A DNA stretch of 64,000 nucleotides from Marmoricola sp. Leaf446 (GCF_001424755.1 NZ_LMRF01000003.1:180241-244240); one strand, 5' to 3'; shown: positions 45,164 to 55,623, counted from the first letter of the stretch. The notes: generated by a model from the letters alone, not told the origin. Numbers and translations are program-made.

Positions 45164-47713
45164 GTGATGGCACACCAGCGCAAGACCCTCGTCGTCGTCG
45201 GCCACGGCATGGTCGGCCACCGCTTCGTGCAGGCCGCCGTCGAGCGCGGCCTGACCGAGACCCACGACGTCGTCGTGGTCGGCCAGGAGACGCGGGCGGC
45301 GTACGACCGGGTCGGGCTCACCTCGTTCTTCGAGGTCGGCGCCGAGGCCCTCTCGCTGCTCCCCACCGGGGCGTACGACGACCCGCGCGTCCGTCTCCTC
45401 CTCGGCACCGAGGTCCTCGGCATCAACCCCGAGCAGCGCCGCGTCCACTTCGCCGAGGGCGACCTGGAGTACGACGAGCTGGTGCTCGCCACCGGCGCCG
45501 CGCCGTTCGTGCCGCCGATCGCCGGCACCGACCTCGACGGGTGCTTCGTCTACCGCACCATCGAGGACCTCGAGGCGATCCGCGACGCGGCGGCCGGCGC
45601 CCGAGTCGGGGCCGTCGTCGGCGGCGGCCTGCTCGGGCTGGAGGCCGCGAACGCGCTGGCCCAGCTCGGCCTGGAGACCCACGTGGTCGAGATGGCGCCG
45701 CGGCTGATGGCCGTCCAGGTCGACGCCGTCGGCGGCGCCACGCTGACCCGCCACGTCGAGAGGCTCGGGCTGCACGTCCACTGCGAGGCGATGACCAGCG
45801 CGGTGACCGGCGAGGCCGGCCGCGTGACCGGGCTGGAGCTCCGGGACGGCGAGCACGTGCCCGCCGAGGTGGTGGTGTTCTCGGCCGGCATCCGGCCGCG
45901 GGACGCGCTGGCCCGGGCGGCCGGGCTCGACGTCGCCGAGCGCGGCGGGGTGCTGGTCGACGAGCAGTGCCGCACGTCGGACCCCCACGTGTGGGCGATC
46001 GGCGAGTGCGCCGCCCCGGCGGGCCGGATGTACGGCCTGGTCGCCCCCGGCTACGCCATGGCCGAGGTCGTCGTCGACGCGCTGACCGGCGGGCCCGGCA
46101 CCTTCACCGGCGCCGACATGTCGACCAAGCTCAAGCTGCTGGGCGTCGACGTCGCGTCCTTCGGCGACGCGTTCGCGACCACGCCGGGCGCGCTCGAGCT
46201 GGTCTTCTCCGACGCGGTCGCGGGCACCTACAAGAAGCTCGTCATCTCCGAGGACGGCCGCACCCTGCTGGGCGGCATCCTCGTCGGCGACGCGACGGCG
46301 TACGGCGTGCTCCGGCCGATGGTCTCCTCCGGCATCGCGCTGCCCGACAACCCCGAGGAGCTGATCCTGCCCGCGGGCCGCGGCGGCGCCGAGCTGGGAC
46401 TCCCCGACGAGGCGCAGGTGTGCTCGTGCAACGACGTCACCAAGGCCCAGATCGTCGACCACGTCGCCCGCGAGGACGCGCCCTGCGACTCCCCCGCCTG
46501 CGTGACGCGGTGCTCGGGCGCGGGCAGCACCTGCGGGTCGTGCAAGCCGGTGGTGAAGAAGATCGTCGAGGACTGGTTCGCCGCCCAGGGCCGCGAGGTC
46601 GACACCAGCCTGTGCGAGCACTTCGCGATGACCCGCGCCGAGCTGTTCGAGGTCGTCGCGATCCACGGCTACACCCGCTTCGACGAGATCGTCGCCGCCC
46701 ACGGCACCGGCCGCGGCTGCGAGGTCTGCAAGCCGGCGGTCGCCTCGGTGCTGGCCAGCCAGCTCAACCACCACGTCCTCGAGGGGCCGCAGCGCACCCT
46801 GCAGGACACCAACGACGCCTACCTGGCCAACATCCAGAAGAACGGCACCTACGGCGTGATGCCCCGCATCGCCGGGGGCGAGATCACGCCGGAGAAGCTG
46901 ATCGTGCTCGGCGAGGTGGCCCGCGACTTCGGGCTCTACACCAAGATCACCGGGGGCCAGCGGATCGACCTGCTGGGGGCCCGCGTCGAGCAGCTGCCGC
47001 TGATCTGGAGGCGGCTGGTCGACGCCGGCTTCGAGTCGGGCCACGCCTACGGCAAGTCGCTGCGCACCGTGAAGTCGTGCGTCGGGTCGACCTGGTGCCG
47101 CTACGGGGTGCAGGACTCCACCAGCCTGGCGATCATGCTCGAGGAGCGCTACCGCGGTCTGCGCTCGCCCCACAAGCTCAAGTCGGGGGTGAGCGGCTGC
47201 GCCCGGGAGTGCGCCGAGGCCCGGAGCAAGGACTTCGGCATCATCGCCACCGAGAAGGGCTGGAACCTCTACGTCGGCGGCAACGGCGGCGCCAGCCCGG
47301 TGCACGCCCGGTTGCTCGCCGGCGACCTCGACACCGAGACGCTGGTGCGCTACATCGACCGCTACCTCATGTACTACGTCCGCACCGCCGACCGGCTGCA
47401 GCGGACCGCGCCGTGGATCGAGAGCCTCGAGGGCGGGCTCGACCGGCTCCGCGAGGTGGTCGTGGACGACGCGCTGGGACTGGGCACCGAGCTCGAGGCG
47501 GCCATGGCCCGCCACGTCGACACCTACTTCGACGAGTGGGCCGCGACCCTGGACGACCCCGACAAGCTGGCGCGGTTCGTCTCCTTCGTCAACGCCCCCG
47601 ACGTGCCCGACCCCCAGATCAGCTTCACCACCACCCGCGACCAGGTGCAGCCCGCCGAGGTCGACGGCCCCGTCTCGCTCGGCGCCACGATCCCGGTGGG
47701 GGCACCCCGATGA
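45164..47713 (+). CDS. nirB: NAD(P)H-dependent nitrite reductase, large subunit
   Basis: 849 residues. The FAD/NADH reductase part begins KTLVVVGHGMVGHRFVQAAVERG and has AVVGGGLLGLEAANALAQLG. BFD-like cysteines follow (VCSCNDVTKAQI, CVTRCSGAGSTCGSCKPV), then a second CEVCKP segment. The C-terminal siroheme/[4Fe-4S] domain has SCVGSTWCRYGVQDS (CX5C) and GVSGCARECAEARSKDFG (CX3C). It reduces nitrite to ammonium with NADH, using siroheme. The GTG at 45164 lies 8 nt after AGGAAGGGA; the ATG at 45167 is equally possible. Confidence 0.97.
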   Translation: MMAHQRKTLVVVGHGMVGHRFVQAAVERGLTETHDVVVVGQETRAAYDRVGLTSFFEVGAEALSLLPTGAYDDPRVRLLLGTEVLGINPEQRRVHFAEGDLEYDELVLATGAAPFVPPIAGTDLDGCFVYRTIEDLEAIRDAAAGARVGAVVGGGLLGLEAANALAQLGLETHVVEMAPRLMAVQVDAVGGATLTRHVERLGLHVHCEAMTSAVTGEAGRVTGLELRDGEHVPAEVVVFSAGIRPRDALARAAGLDVAERGGVLVDEQCRTSDPHVWAIGECAAPAGRMYGLVAPGYAMAEVVVDALTGGPGTFTGADMSTKLKLLGVDVASFGDAFATTPGALELVFSDAVAGTYKKLVISEDGRTLLGGILVGDATAYGVLRPMVSSGIALPDNPEELILPAGRGGAELGLPDEAQVCSCNDVTKAQIVDHVAREDAPCDSPACVTRCSGAGSTCGSCKPVVKKIVEDWFAAQGREVDTSLCEHFAMTRAELFEVVAIHGYTRFDEIVAAHGTGRGCEVCKPAVASVLASQLNHHVLEGPQRTLQDTNDAYLANIQKNGTYGVMPRIAGGEITPEKLIVLGEVARDFGLYTKITGGQRIDLLGARVEQLPLIWRRLVDAGFESGHAYGKSLRTVKSCVGSTWCRYGVQDSTSLAIMLEERYRGLRSPHKLKSGVSGCARECAEARSKDFGIIATEKGWNLYVGGNGGASPVHARLLAGDLDTETLVRYIDRYLMYYVRTADRLQRTAPWIESLEGGLDRLREVVVDDALGLGTELEAAMARHVDTYFDEWAATLDDPDKLARFVSFVNAPDVPDPQISFTTTRDQVQPAEVDGPVSLGATIPVGAPR

Positions 47714-48108
47714 GCGCCCCGACGGCCACGTGGACCCCCGTCTGCCGCCTCGGCGACATCGAGGTCGAGGGCGGGGTGGCGGCCCTGGTCGAGGGCCGTG
47801 CCGTCGCGGTGTTCCGGACCTGGGCCGACGAGGTGTTCGCGCTGTCCAACTACGATCCCTTCTCACGGGCGTCGGTGCTCTCCCGGGGCATCGTCGGGTC
47901 GAGGACCAGCGGCGGGGAGGCGGTCCCGTACGTCGCCTCGCCGATGCACAAGCAGGCCTTCGACCTGCGGTCGGGGCAGTGCCTGGACGACGCGACGGTC
48001 GGCGTGCCGACGTACGGCACGAGGGTCGAGGACGGCGTCGTCCTCGTCGGACCCGAGCGGACCACCCAGCGCGAGACCGGCCAGGAGCCGGGGACGGAGG
48101 ACGAGTGA
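47710..48108 (+). CDS. nirD: nitrite reductase small subunit
   Basis: 132 residues from the ATG at 47710, overlapping the nirB stop as ATGA. It is a Rieske-fold protein (TWTPVCRLGDIEVEGGVAALVEGRAVAVF, SPMHKQAFDLRSGQCLDDATVGVPTYGTRVEDGVV) without the Rieske Cys/His ligand pairs, as is normal for NirD. It binds NirB and is needed for NADH-linked nitrite reduction. The tail after residue ~115 is acidic and variable. Confidence 0.95.
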   Translation: MSAPTATWTPVCRLGDIEVEGGVAALVEGRAVAVFRTWADEVFALSNYDPFSRASVLSRGIVGSRTSGGEAVPYVASPMHKQAFDLRSGQCLDDATVGVPTYGTRVEDGVVLVGPERTTQRETGQEPGTEDE

Positions 48109-49226
48109 CGCAGCCCGGCGACCGGCCGCTGGCCGGCTACCGCATCGGCGTGACCGCGGCCCGCAAGGCCGAGGAGCAGGTCGCGCTGCTGGAGCGCCGG
48201 GGCGCCCACGTCGAGGTCGCGCCCGCGCTCTCGCTCGACCCCCACCGGGTCGACGACACCCAGCTGCGCGCCGCGACCGAGGACGTGCTGGCCCGCCCGC
48301 TCGACCTGTTCCTCGCCACCACCGGGATCGGGATGAAGGCGTGGTTCGAGGCGGCCGCCCGCTGGGGGCTGCTGGAGGACCTGCTGGCCCGGATCGGCCA
48401 GGCCGAGATCCTGGCCCGCGGCCCCAAGAGCGTCGGCGCACTGCGCCGCTACGGCCTGCGCGAGCTCTGGGCGCCGGAGTCCGAGGAGTTCGAGGACGTG
48501 CTCGACCACCTCCGCGGCCGCGACCTGACGGGTCGCCGGATCGTGGTGCAGGAGCACGGCCAGTCGCTGTCGATGGTCGGCCACGCGCTGCGGCGCCGGG
48601 GGGCCGACGTGACCACGGTCAGCGTCTACCGCGTCGTCGTCGCCGAGGACCTCGAGCCGGTCTTCGGCCTGATCGACCAGATCGCCGACCGCCGGCTGGA
48701 CGCCGTCACCTTCACCTCCGCCCCCGCCGTCGCCGCGCTGATGGACGCGGCCGGCTCGACCGGGCGCCGCGACGAGGTGGTCTCGGCCTTCCAGGCCGAC
48801 GTGGTGGCCTCGTGCGTCGGCCCGGTCACCTCGGCCGCCTTCGAGCTGTGGGGCGTGCCCACGATCTTCCCCGAGCGCTCCCGGCTCGCCGCCATGGTCA
48901 AGCAGCTCGAGACCGAGCTGCCCTCGCGGCGCGAGGGGCTCACCCTCGAGCTCGCGAGCGGCCACCAGCTGCTGCTGCACGGCGACGAGGTCCTCGTCGA
49001 CGGCGTCGAGGTCCGGCTCTCGGCCGCCCCGGCGTCGGTGCTGCAGGCGCTGGTCAGCAACCCCGGCAACGTGGTCTCGCGGCAGGCGCTGCTCGCGATG
49101 CTGCCCAGCGGCACCGCCGGCAGCGAGCACGCCGTCGAGATGGCGGTGGCACGGCTGCGGGCCGCGCTGGGCACCCGCGCGGTGCAGACGGTCGTCAAGC
49201 GGGGCTACCGGCTGGCGGTCGCGTGA
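48105..49226 (+). CDS. hemD: uroporphyrinogen-III synthase fused to a C-terminal winged helix
   Basis: 373 residues from the GTG at 48105, overlapping nirD (GTGA). Residues ~10-265 form a HemD domain (LAGYRIGVTAARKAEEQVALLERRGAHVEVAP, DLFLATTGIGMKAWFEAA, LDAVTFTSAPAVAALMDAAG, VASCVGPVTSAAFELWGVP). Residues ~280-373 are an OmpR/PhoB-type winged helix (EVRLSAAPASVLQALVSNPGNVVSRQALLAML, EHAVEMAVARLRAALGTRAVQTVVKRGYRLAVA). M. tuberculosis Rv0260c has the same fusion. It supplies the siroheme precursor for NirB and may also bind DNA. A second hemD is presumably elsewhere for heme. Confidence 0.9.
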   Translation: MTQPGDRPLAGYRIGVTAARKAEEQVALLERRGAHVEVAPALSLDPHRVDDTQLRAATEDVLARPLDLFLATTGIGMKAWFEAAARWGLLEDLLARIGQAEILARGPKSVGALRRYGLRELWAPESEEFEDVLDHLRGRDLTGRRIVVQEHGQSLSMVGHALRRRGADVTTVSVYRVVVAEDLEPVFGLIDQIADRRLDAVTFTSAPAVAALMDAAGSTGRRDEVVSAFQADVVASCVGPVTSAAFELWGVPTIFPERSRLAAMVKQLETELPSRREGLTLELASGHQLLLHGDEVLVDGVEVRLSAAPASVLQALVSNPGNVVSRQALLAMLPSGTAGSEHAVEMAVARLRAALGTRAVQTVVKRGYRLAVA

Positions 49227-49951
49227 GCGGCCCGGCTGCCGGGTCGCGCCGGCTCGTCACGGTCGCCCACGGCACCCGCAAGGCGGCCGGCAACCGGGTC
49301 GCCGTCGGGATCACCCGGCTGGCGGCCGAGCGCCTGGGGTGCGAGGCCGTCACGTCGTACGTCGAGCTGTGCGACCCGCTCCTCACCGAGGTGCTCGCCA
49401 CCTCGGCGACGCCGACCGTGGTGCTGCCGCTGCTGCTCTCCACCGGCTTCCACCTGCGCCAGGACCTGCCCGCCGCGGTCGCCGGAGCGGGTGGGCCCGT
49501 GGTGCTGGGCCGCTCGCTGGGCCCCCACGCGCTGCTCGCCGACGCCCAGGTCGACCAGCTGCGTCGGGCCGGCGCCACCCCCGGCGACCCGCTCGTGATG
49601 GTCGCGGCCGGGTCGAGCGACGCCCTCGCCACGCGCGACCTCGACCGTGCCGGCGACCTGCTGGCCCGCGCCTGGGGCGGCCCGGTGCGCGTCGCGACGC
49701 TGTCGGGCCTGGGCCACCGCCCCGAGGAGGTGGTGCGCGCGGGCGACCGCGTCTCTCCCTACCTCCTGGCCTCGGGGTTCTTCGCCGACCGCGCCGCCCG
49801 CGTCGCCCGCGAGGCCGGGGCGACGCTGGTGGCCGACGTCATCGGGCCGCACCCGCTCGTGGTCGACCTCGTCGTACGCCGCACCCGGGCGCTGTTCTCC
49901 ATCGACCCGGCCGACCTGCACGAGAGCGCCGACACGGCTCCCCTCGGCTAG
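49223..49951 (+). CDS. sirohydrochlorin chelatase, CbiX/SirB type
   Basis: 242 residues from the GTG at 49223 (GTGA overlap). Two chelatase half-domains: RRLVTVAHGTRKAAGNRVAVGITR (His in AHGT) with VVLPLLLSTGFHLRQDLP, and LVMVAAGSSDALATRDLDRAG with VSPYLLASGFFADRAARVA. It probably inserts Fe2+ into sirohydrochlorin to make siroheme for NirB; a cobalt role is possible. Rv0259c sits beside the HemD fusion Rv0260c in M. tuberculosis, the same pairing as here. It is last in the nitrate operon. Confidence 0.9.
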   Translation: MSGPAAGSRRLVTVAHGTRKAAGNRVAVGITRLAAERLGCEAVTSYVELCDPLLTEVLATSATPTVVLPLLLSTGFHLRQDLPAAVAGAGGPVVLGRSLGPHALLADAQVDQLRRAGATPGDPLVMVAAGSSDALATRDLDRAGDLLARAWGGPVRVATLSGLGHRPEEVVRAGDRVSPYLLASGFFADRAARVAREAGATLVADVIGPHPLVVDLVVRRTRALFSIDPADLHESADTAPLG

Positions 49952-50030
49952 GCTCGGACCTGCTCAGGGGTCAGGTGCGTCAGTGGTGGGGTGGCGCGCA
50001 CCGTCCTGCCGCATCCCCGGAGCCCCTCGC

Positions 50031-51233
50031 ATGACCACCACGTCCCACCCCGCCCGTCGCACCTCGTTGGTGGGCGTCGCCCGCGCCGGCGGCCGTGACT
50101 TCCTCGTCCTCGACGCCGCGGCCCGGCTGCCGACCGCGATGCTGCCGCTCGGTCTGCTGCTGCTCGTCGCCGACCGCACCGGCTCCTACGGCACCGGCGG
50201 GCTCGCCGTCGCCGCTCTCAGCCTGGGCGGCGCCGCGGGCGGTCCCCTCGTCGGCGCGCTCGCCGACCGGCTCGGGCAGCGGCGTGTGGCTCTGGTCGTC
50301 ACCCTGGTCCAGGCCACGGCGCTGCTGACCCTGCTGGTCTCGACGCCGCCGCTCCCGCTGCTGCTGGGGCTCGGCGCGGTCGTCGGGCTCGCCAACCCCC
50401 AGATGGGCGCCATGGCCCGCACCCGCTGGTCGGCGTTGGGCCGCGGCCGCGACGACGAGCGTGGGTTCGTCTCGGCGGCGATGGCGCTGGAGGGCGCGCT
50501 CGACGAGGTCTCGTTCGTGCTCGGCCCGGTGCTGGTGGGCACCCTGGCCGCGCTGGTCGCCCCCGCCGCGCCGCTGTGGCTCGCGCTGGGCCTGGCCGTG
50601 GTGGCCCACCTCGGGTTCGGCCTGCACCGCAGCGCGCTGGGGGCGCGGCCCCGTCGCTCGCCCCACGCCGCCCACAGCCCGCTGCCCGTCGCACGGCTGG
50701 CGGTGCTGCTGCTCGCCCTCGGCTCGGTCGGCGTGGTCTTCGGCGCCTCCCAGACCGGGCTCGCGGCCCGGCTGGCGCTCACCGGCGACGACGCGCTGAC
50801 CGGGCTGGTCTACGGGGTCGGGGCCGTCGGCTCGGCGGTCACCGCCCTGCTCACCACCCGGCTGCCCGAGCGCGTCGGCCACGAGCTGCGGATCGTCGTC
50901 TCGGGCGTCGCCATGGTGGCGGCCGGCCTGCTGCTCGCGGCCGCCTCGACGCCCCTCGCCCTGGCCGGCGCGATGCTGCTGCTCGGCACCGCGCTGGCGC
51001 CGACGCTGATCAGCGGCTACGCCCTCGCCGAGCGGCTGGCCCCTCCGGACTGGGCCACCACCACCATGACGGCGCTGTCGACCGCCAACGTCGTCGGCGT
51101 CGCGGCCGGCGCCGCCGCGGCGGGCGGCCTGGTCGACGGCACCGGACCCACGGCGGCCCTGCTCGTCGTCGCGGCCGCGGGCGCGGCCGTGCTCGGCGCC
51201 GGTCTGCTCGCACGGCGTACGACCTCGGCCTGA
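50031..51233 (+). CDS. MFS transporter
   Basis: 400 residues with about 12 hydrophobic helices. After a short polar N-terminus come VLDAAARLPTAMLPLGLLLLVADRTGSYG and the MFS loop GALADRLGQRRVALVVT (GxLaDrxGrR). Arg-rich loops separate the halves (ALGARPRRSPHAAHS). It resembles drug-efflux type permeases; the substrate is unknown. The ATG at 50031 is 79 bp after the sirohydrochlorin chelatase gene, so read-through from the nitrate operon is possible but its function seems unrelated. Confidence 0.88.
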   Translation: MTTTSHPARRTSLVGVARAGGRDFLVLDAAARLPTAMLPLGLLLLVADRTGSYGTGGLAVAALSLGGAAGGPLVGALADRLGQRRVALVVTLVQATALLTLLVSTPPLPLLLGLGAVVGLANPQMGAMARTRWSALGRGRDDERGFVSAAMALEGALDEVSFVLGPVLVGTLAALVAPAAPLWLALGLAVVAHLGFGLHRSALGARPRRSPHAAHSPLPVARLAVLLLALGSVGVVFGASQTGLAARLALTGDDALTGLVYGVGAVGSAVTALLTTRLPERVGHELRIVVSGVAMVAAGLLLAAASTPLALAGAMLLLGTALAPTLISGYALAERLAPPDWATTTMTALSTANVVGVAAGAAAAGGLVDGTGPTAALLVVAAAGAAVLGAGLLARRTTSA

Positions 51234-51354
51234 CGGGTCTCCGACACCGCCGGCCGGATCCTCGCGTTCGACCCTCACCGGGGGCGCGGCTGCGCCATCC
51301 TGGCCGCGACGCCCGGTCAGCAGCGGTTCGGGCGCTGGCCCTGGGGAGCACGGC

Positions 51355-51765
51355 ATGCGCAGGAGACTCGGTACGGCGCTCGCGGCGGCGGCGATGGTCG
51401 TGGCCGTGGCGGGCTGCGGCGGCGGCTCCTCGTCGCAGGGGTCCGAGGGGTCCTCGGGGGCATCCTCCGAGGACTCGTCCCAGGCCGCCGAGGAGAGCGA
51501 GTCACCTGCTCCCGAGGCCGACGGCGGCGGCGACAGCCCCACCGTCGAGGAGCTCGCAGCCGACATCGAGGCGTCGAGCGACGGGACCGGCACCGCCGAG
51601 GACTACCGGTGCCTGGCCCAGGTCATGATCGACAACAACGTCCCGCCCGACAAGGTCGAGGCGATCCTGAGCGACGACCCGAACAGCCTCGGCGACGAGG
51701 AGGCCGTGAAGCTGCTCGACCAGCTCGGCCCCGACCTCGGCAGGTGCTACGGCGTGGGCGGCTGA
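51355..51765 (+). CDS. putative lipoprotein
   Basis: 136 residues. A lipoprotein signal RRRLGTALAAAAMVVAVAGC (lipobox VAGC) is followed by a Ser/Glu/Gly-rich linker of ~40 residues, then a short conserved region VEELAADIEASSDGTGTAEDYRCLAQVMIDNNVPPDKVEAIL with LDQLGPDLGRCYG. Two cysteines in the mature domain could pair. I recognise no family. Its 3' end overlaps the convergent DoxX gene by 19 bp. Confidence 0.8.
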   Translation: MRRRLGTALAAAAMVVAVAGCGGGSSSQGSEGSSGASSEDSSQAAEESESPAPEADGGGDSPTVEELAADIEASSDGTGTAEDYRCLAQVMIDNNVPPDKVEAILSDDPNSLGDEEAVKLLDQLGPDLGRCYGVGG

Positions 51766-52169
51766 CGCGTCCCGGAGCCTGCGCTCCACAGCCGCCACGT
51801 CCACCAGACCAGCGGCAGCTGGAGGGGCAGGCGCACCAGCGTCCCGACGAGGTACGCCGTGCTCGCCTCGCCCGCGCCGTGGTCGGACCACGCCACCCAG
51901 GTCTGCCACAGGTTGCCCGGGAACACCGCGACCAGCAGCAGCGCGGCCGCCAGGCCACCGAGCCGCCGGGTGCGGGGCAGCAGCATCAGCAGCGCGCAGG
52001 CCAGCTCGAGCACGCCGGAGACGACCACGACCACGGTCTGTGCCGGCAGGAAGTCGGGCACCTGCGCCTCGAAGGCCGAGGGCCGCACCAGGTGCAGCAC
52101 GCCGGACGCCGTGAACAGCACGACCACGACCCAGGCCCAGCGCAGCCGCGGGACCGCCTCACGGGTCAC
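51747..52169 (-). CDS. DoxX-like membrane protein
   Basis: 140 residues from the GTG at 52169, overlapping the upstream stop (GTGA). Four hydrophobic helices: WAWVVVVLFTASGVLHLV, QTVVVVVSGVLELACALLMLLP, GGLAAALLLVAVFPGNLWQTWV and LVGTLVRLPLQLPLVWWTWRLW. The pattern fits the DoxX/MauE-like superfamily. Its function is unknown. It is co-transcribed with the SRPBCC gene. Confidence 0.82.
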   Translation of the reverse strand: MTREAVPRLRWAWVVVVLFTASGVLHLVRPSAFEAQVPDFLPAQTVVVVVSGVLELACALLMLLPRTRRLGGLAAALLLVAVFPGNLWQTWVAWSDHGAGEASTAYLVGTLVRLPLQLPLVWWTWRLWSAGSGTRQPPTP

Positions 52170-52678
52170 GCGGCGCCGTCGAGGTCGGCCTTGAGCGCGG
52201 CCAGGGTGCGGGCGATGTTGCGGCGCTGGAACTGCGCGAAAGGACGCCCCGCCGCCGCCCGGTCGAACGCGTTCGCCAGCCAGGTCGGCCAGCTCCGCCG
52301 CCCGTCGGACCAGGTCTCGGTCACCCGGGTCCCGCCCGTGACGGGCTCGAGCACGTAGTCCCACCGGGCGACCTTCACCCGCAGCCGTGGGCTGCCCACG
52401 CCCCACCCGACGACGTCGAAGCAGAACCGCTCGCCCGGCACCGAGTGGCGTACGACGCACCGGGTGACCCACCGCGCCCGCCCGCGACGGTTCGTCCCCG
52501 AGAACGACTCGCCCTCGGCGAGCGGACGACCGCCGTCGGCCGTGTCGCCCTCGAGCCGGGCGCCGGTGTTCTCCGGACTCCACCGGGGCATCTGGGTGGG
52601 GTCGGCCAGCTGCGTCCAGATGACCGACGCCGGGGCGTCGACCACCACGCTGTCGCTGACGGTCAGGTCGCGGGTCAC
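52166..52678 (-). CDS. SRPBCC-family (START-like) protein
   Basis: 170 residues from the GTG at 52678. The N-terminal strand DLTVSDSVVVDAPASVIWTQLADPTQMPRWSPE is the polyketide cyclase/dehydrase-like opening; the C-terminal part has a WDYVLEPVTGGTRVTETWSDGR strand and a long helix (NIARTLAALKADLDG). It is probably a small-ligand or lipid-binding protein; the ligand is unknown. It is followed by, and coupled to, the DoxX-like gene. Confidence 0.82.
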   Translation of the reverse strand: MTRDLTVSDSVVVDAPASVIWTQLADPTQMPRWSPENTGARLEGDTADGGRPLAEGESFSGTNRRGRARWVTRCVVRHSVPGERFCFDVVGWGVGSPRLRVKVARWDYVLEPVTGGTRVTETWSDGRRSWPTWLANAFDRAAAGRPFAQFQRRNIARTLAALKADLDGAA

Positions 52679-52817
52679 GGGTCTCCTCGGGGCGGGGTGG
52701 GCGAGGGTGGGCGAGGGTGGGGAGCCTAGCCAGCGGTGCGCCGAGCGGCGTACGACGCCCTGCTCGGCAGCCTTTCCCTCACCTTGGCGGGCATCGCGAC
52801 GCCTGCCAGGCACCAGT

Positions 52818-52837
52818 TTCCCCGGACGTCCGGGGAA
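52818..52837. repeat. 20-bp perfect palindrome
   Basis: TTCCCCGGACGTCCGGGGAA has no loop. With its flank it reads, on the minus strand, CCGGGGAAACTGG, similar to the hairpin at 19914-19947. It lies 20 bp beyond the groEL terminator. Confidence 0.75.
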
Positions 52838-52856
52838 CCAGCAGCCCCGGGAACGC

Positions 52857-52892
52857 CGCAAGGCCCCGGCGGTGAGAGGCCGGGGCCTTGCG
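52857..52892 (-). terminator. groEL terminator, 14-bp perfect stem
   Basis: CGCAAGGCCCCGGC (52857-52870) pairs perfectly with 52879-52892 around an 8-nt loop, 29 nt after the groEL stop at 52922. Confidence 0.85.
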
Positions 52893-52921
52893 GGTGGATC
52901 AGGTGGAGCGAGTGGCTGGAC

Positions 52922-54565
<1,644 letters not shown>

Positions 54566-54689
54566 TCACGCTAAGTGAATGGATGGCCCACGTCGTCGCC
54601 CGCGACGGACGGTCCGGACCGACCCGGCGTACCCTTCACGCCGGCGCTGCCTGACCTCGACTCGGTGGCCATGTGCGGTGCTGTGCTGG

Positions 54690-54714
54690 TGGCACTCTCA
54701 CGAGGAGAGTGCCA
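54690..54714 (-). promoter_or_regulatory. CIRCE (HrcA operator), copy 1
   Basis: TGGCACTC-N9-GAGTGCCA is a perfect inverted repeat with the 9-bp spacer of the CIRCE element. The consensus is TTAGCACTC-N9-GAGTGCTAA; the outermost bases differ. It lies 139 bp before the groEL start. Confidence 0.85.
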
Positions 54715-54722
54715 GTGCATTT

Positions 54723-54749
54723 TTAGCACTCGCCCCCAGCGAGTGCAAA
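54723..54749 (-). promoter_or_regulatory. CIRCE (HrcA operator), copy 2
   Basis: TTAGCACTC-N9-GAGTGCAAA agrees with CIRCE at 17 of 18 fixed positions. It overlaps the last codons and stop of the SGNH hydrolase gene. Confidence 0.88.
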
Positions 54750-55562
54750 CGTCGCCCCCGCCTCGCGGCAGGGTCGTGCCAGGGCCGCCTCGAGGTGCGG
54801 CACCAGCGCCTGCGCGGTGCGCTGGTAGCCCACCGAGGACGGGTGGAACCGGTCCAGGCTGAACATCACGTCGGGCTCGCGCACGAAGTGGTGGCCCACC
54901 GCCTCGGAGAGCGACACCACGGTCGCGCCCAGCGGGGCCACGCCCCGGGCCTGCGCGGCGGCGAGCTGGCGCGAGGCGCGCGAGGCCAGCCCGCGCAGCG
55001 GCTGCCGCAGCGGCCGCAGCATGCCGAGGTCGGGACAGGTGCCCACCACGACGTGCGCCCCGAGCTCCTGCAGCGCCTCGACGCACGCCACGAGGTGGGC
55101 CACGGACTCCGCGACGGGCACCCGGTGGGTGACGTCGTTGCCGCCGACGACGACCACCGCCAGGTCGGGGCGGTACGCCGGCGGCAGCCCGGCCACCTGG
55201 TCGACCAGCGCGCTGCTCTCCGAGCCCACGACCGCGGCCGTGCGCAGCCGCACCGCGCGACCGGTGCGCTTGGCCGTCCCCCGGGCGAGCCGGGCGCCCA
55301 GGGTCTCGCGCGGCCGGTCGGCACCCAGCCCGGCCGCGATGGAGTCGCCCAGCACCAGCAGGTCCACCCGGTCGCCCTGCTTCTTCTTCCACGTCCGGTC
55401 GGCCACCAGCGCGTCCTCGCCCAGCGGCTTGCCGATCAGCTCGCGGGCGTGGGCCGCCTGCCGGGCCAGCAGCCCCCGGCCGCCCAGGGCGACCGAGCCC
55501 GCGAGCGCCGCGAGTCCCGCGGTCAGGGCGAGGGCGGCGGGGCGGCGTACGGGAACGGACAC
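54723..55562 (-). CDS. SGNH/GDSL hydrolase
   Basis: 279 residues from a GTG. An N-terminal hydrophobic region (LALTAGLAALAGSVALGGRGLLA) may be a membrane anchor. Block I is DLLVLGDSIAAGLGADRP (catalytic Ser), block III is VVVVGGNDVTH, and block V with the catalytic His is DRFHPSSVGYQ. It is probably an envelope esterase or acyl hydrolase. The gene ends exactly where the second CIRCE element begins (54723), so its last nine codons double as operator DNA. Confidence 0.87.
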   Translation of the reverse strand: MSVPVRRPAALALTAGLAALAGSVALGGRGLLARQAAHARELIGKPLGEDALVADRTWKKKQGDRVDLLVLGDSIAAGLGADRPRETLGARLARGTAKRTGRAVRLRTAAVVGSESSALVDQVAGLPPAYRPDLAVVVVGGNDVTHRVPVAESVAHLVACVEALQELGAHVVVGTCPDLGMLRPLRQPLRGLASRASRQLAAAQARGVAPLGATVVSLSEAVGHHFVREPDVMFSLDRFHPSSVGYQRTAQALVPHLEAALARPCREAGATFALAGGEC

Positions 55563-55623
55563 GGGCGCAGTGGACCCCGGTCACCGCAACGGCCGGGCAA
55601 CGCGGTGTGACGCCCGGCTGAAC

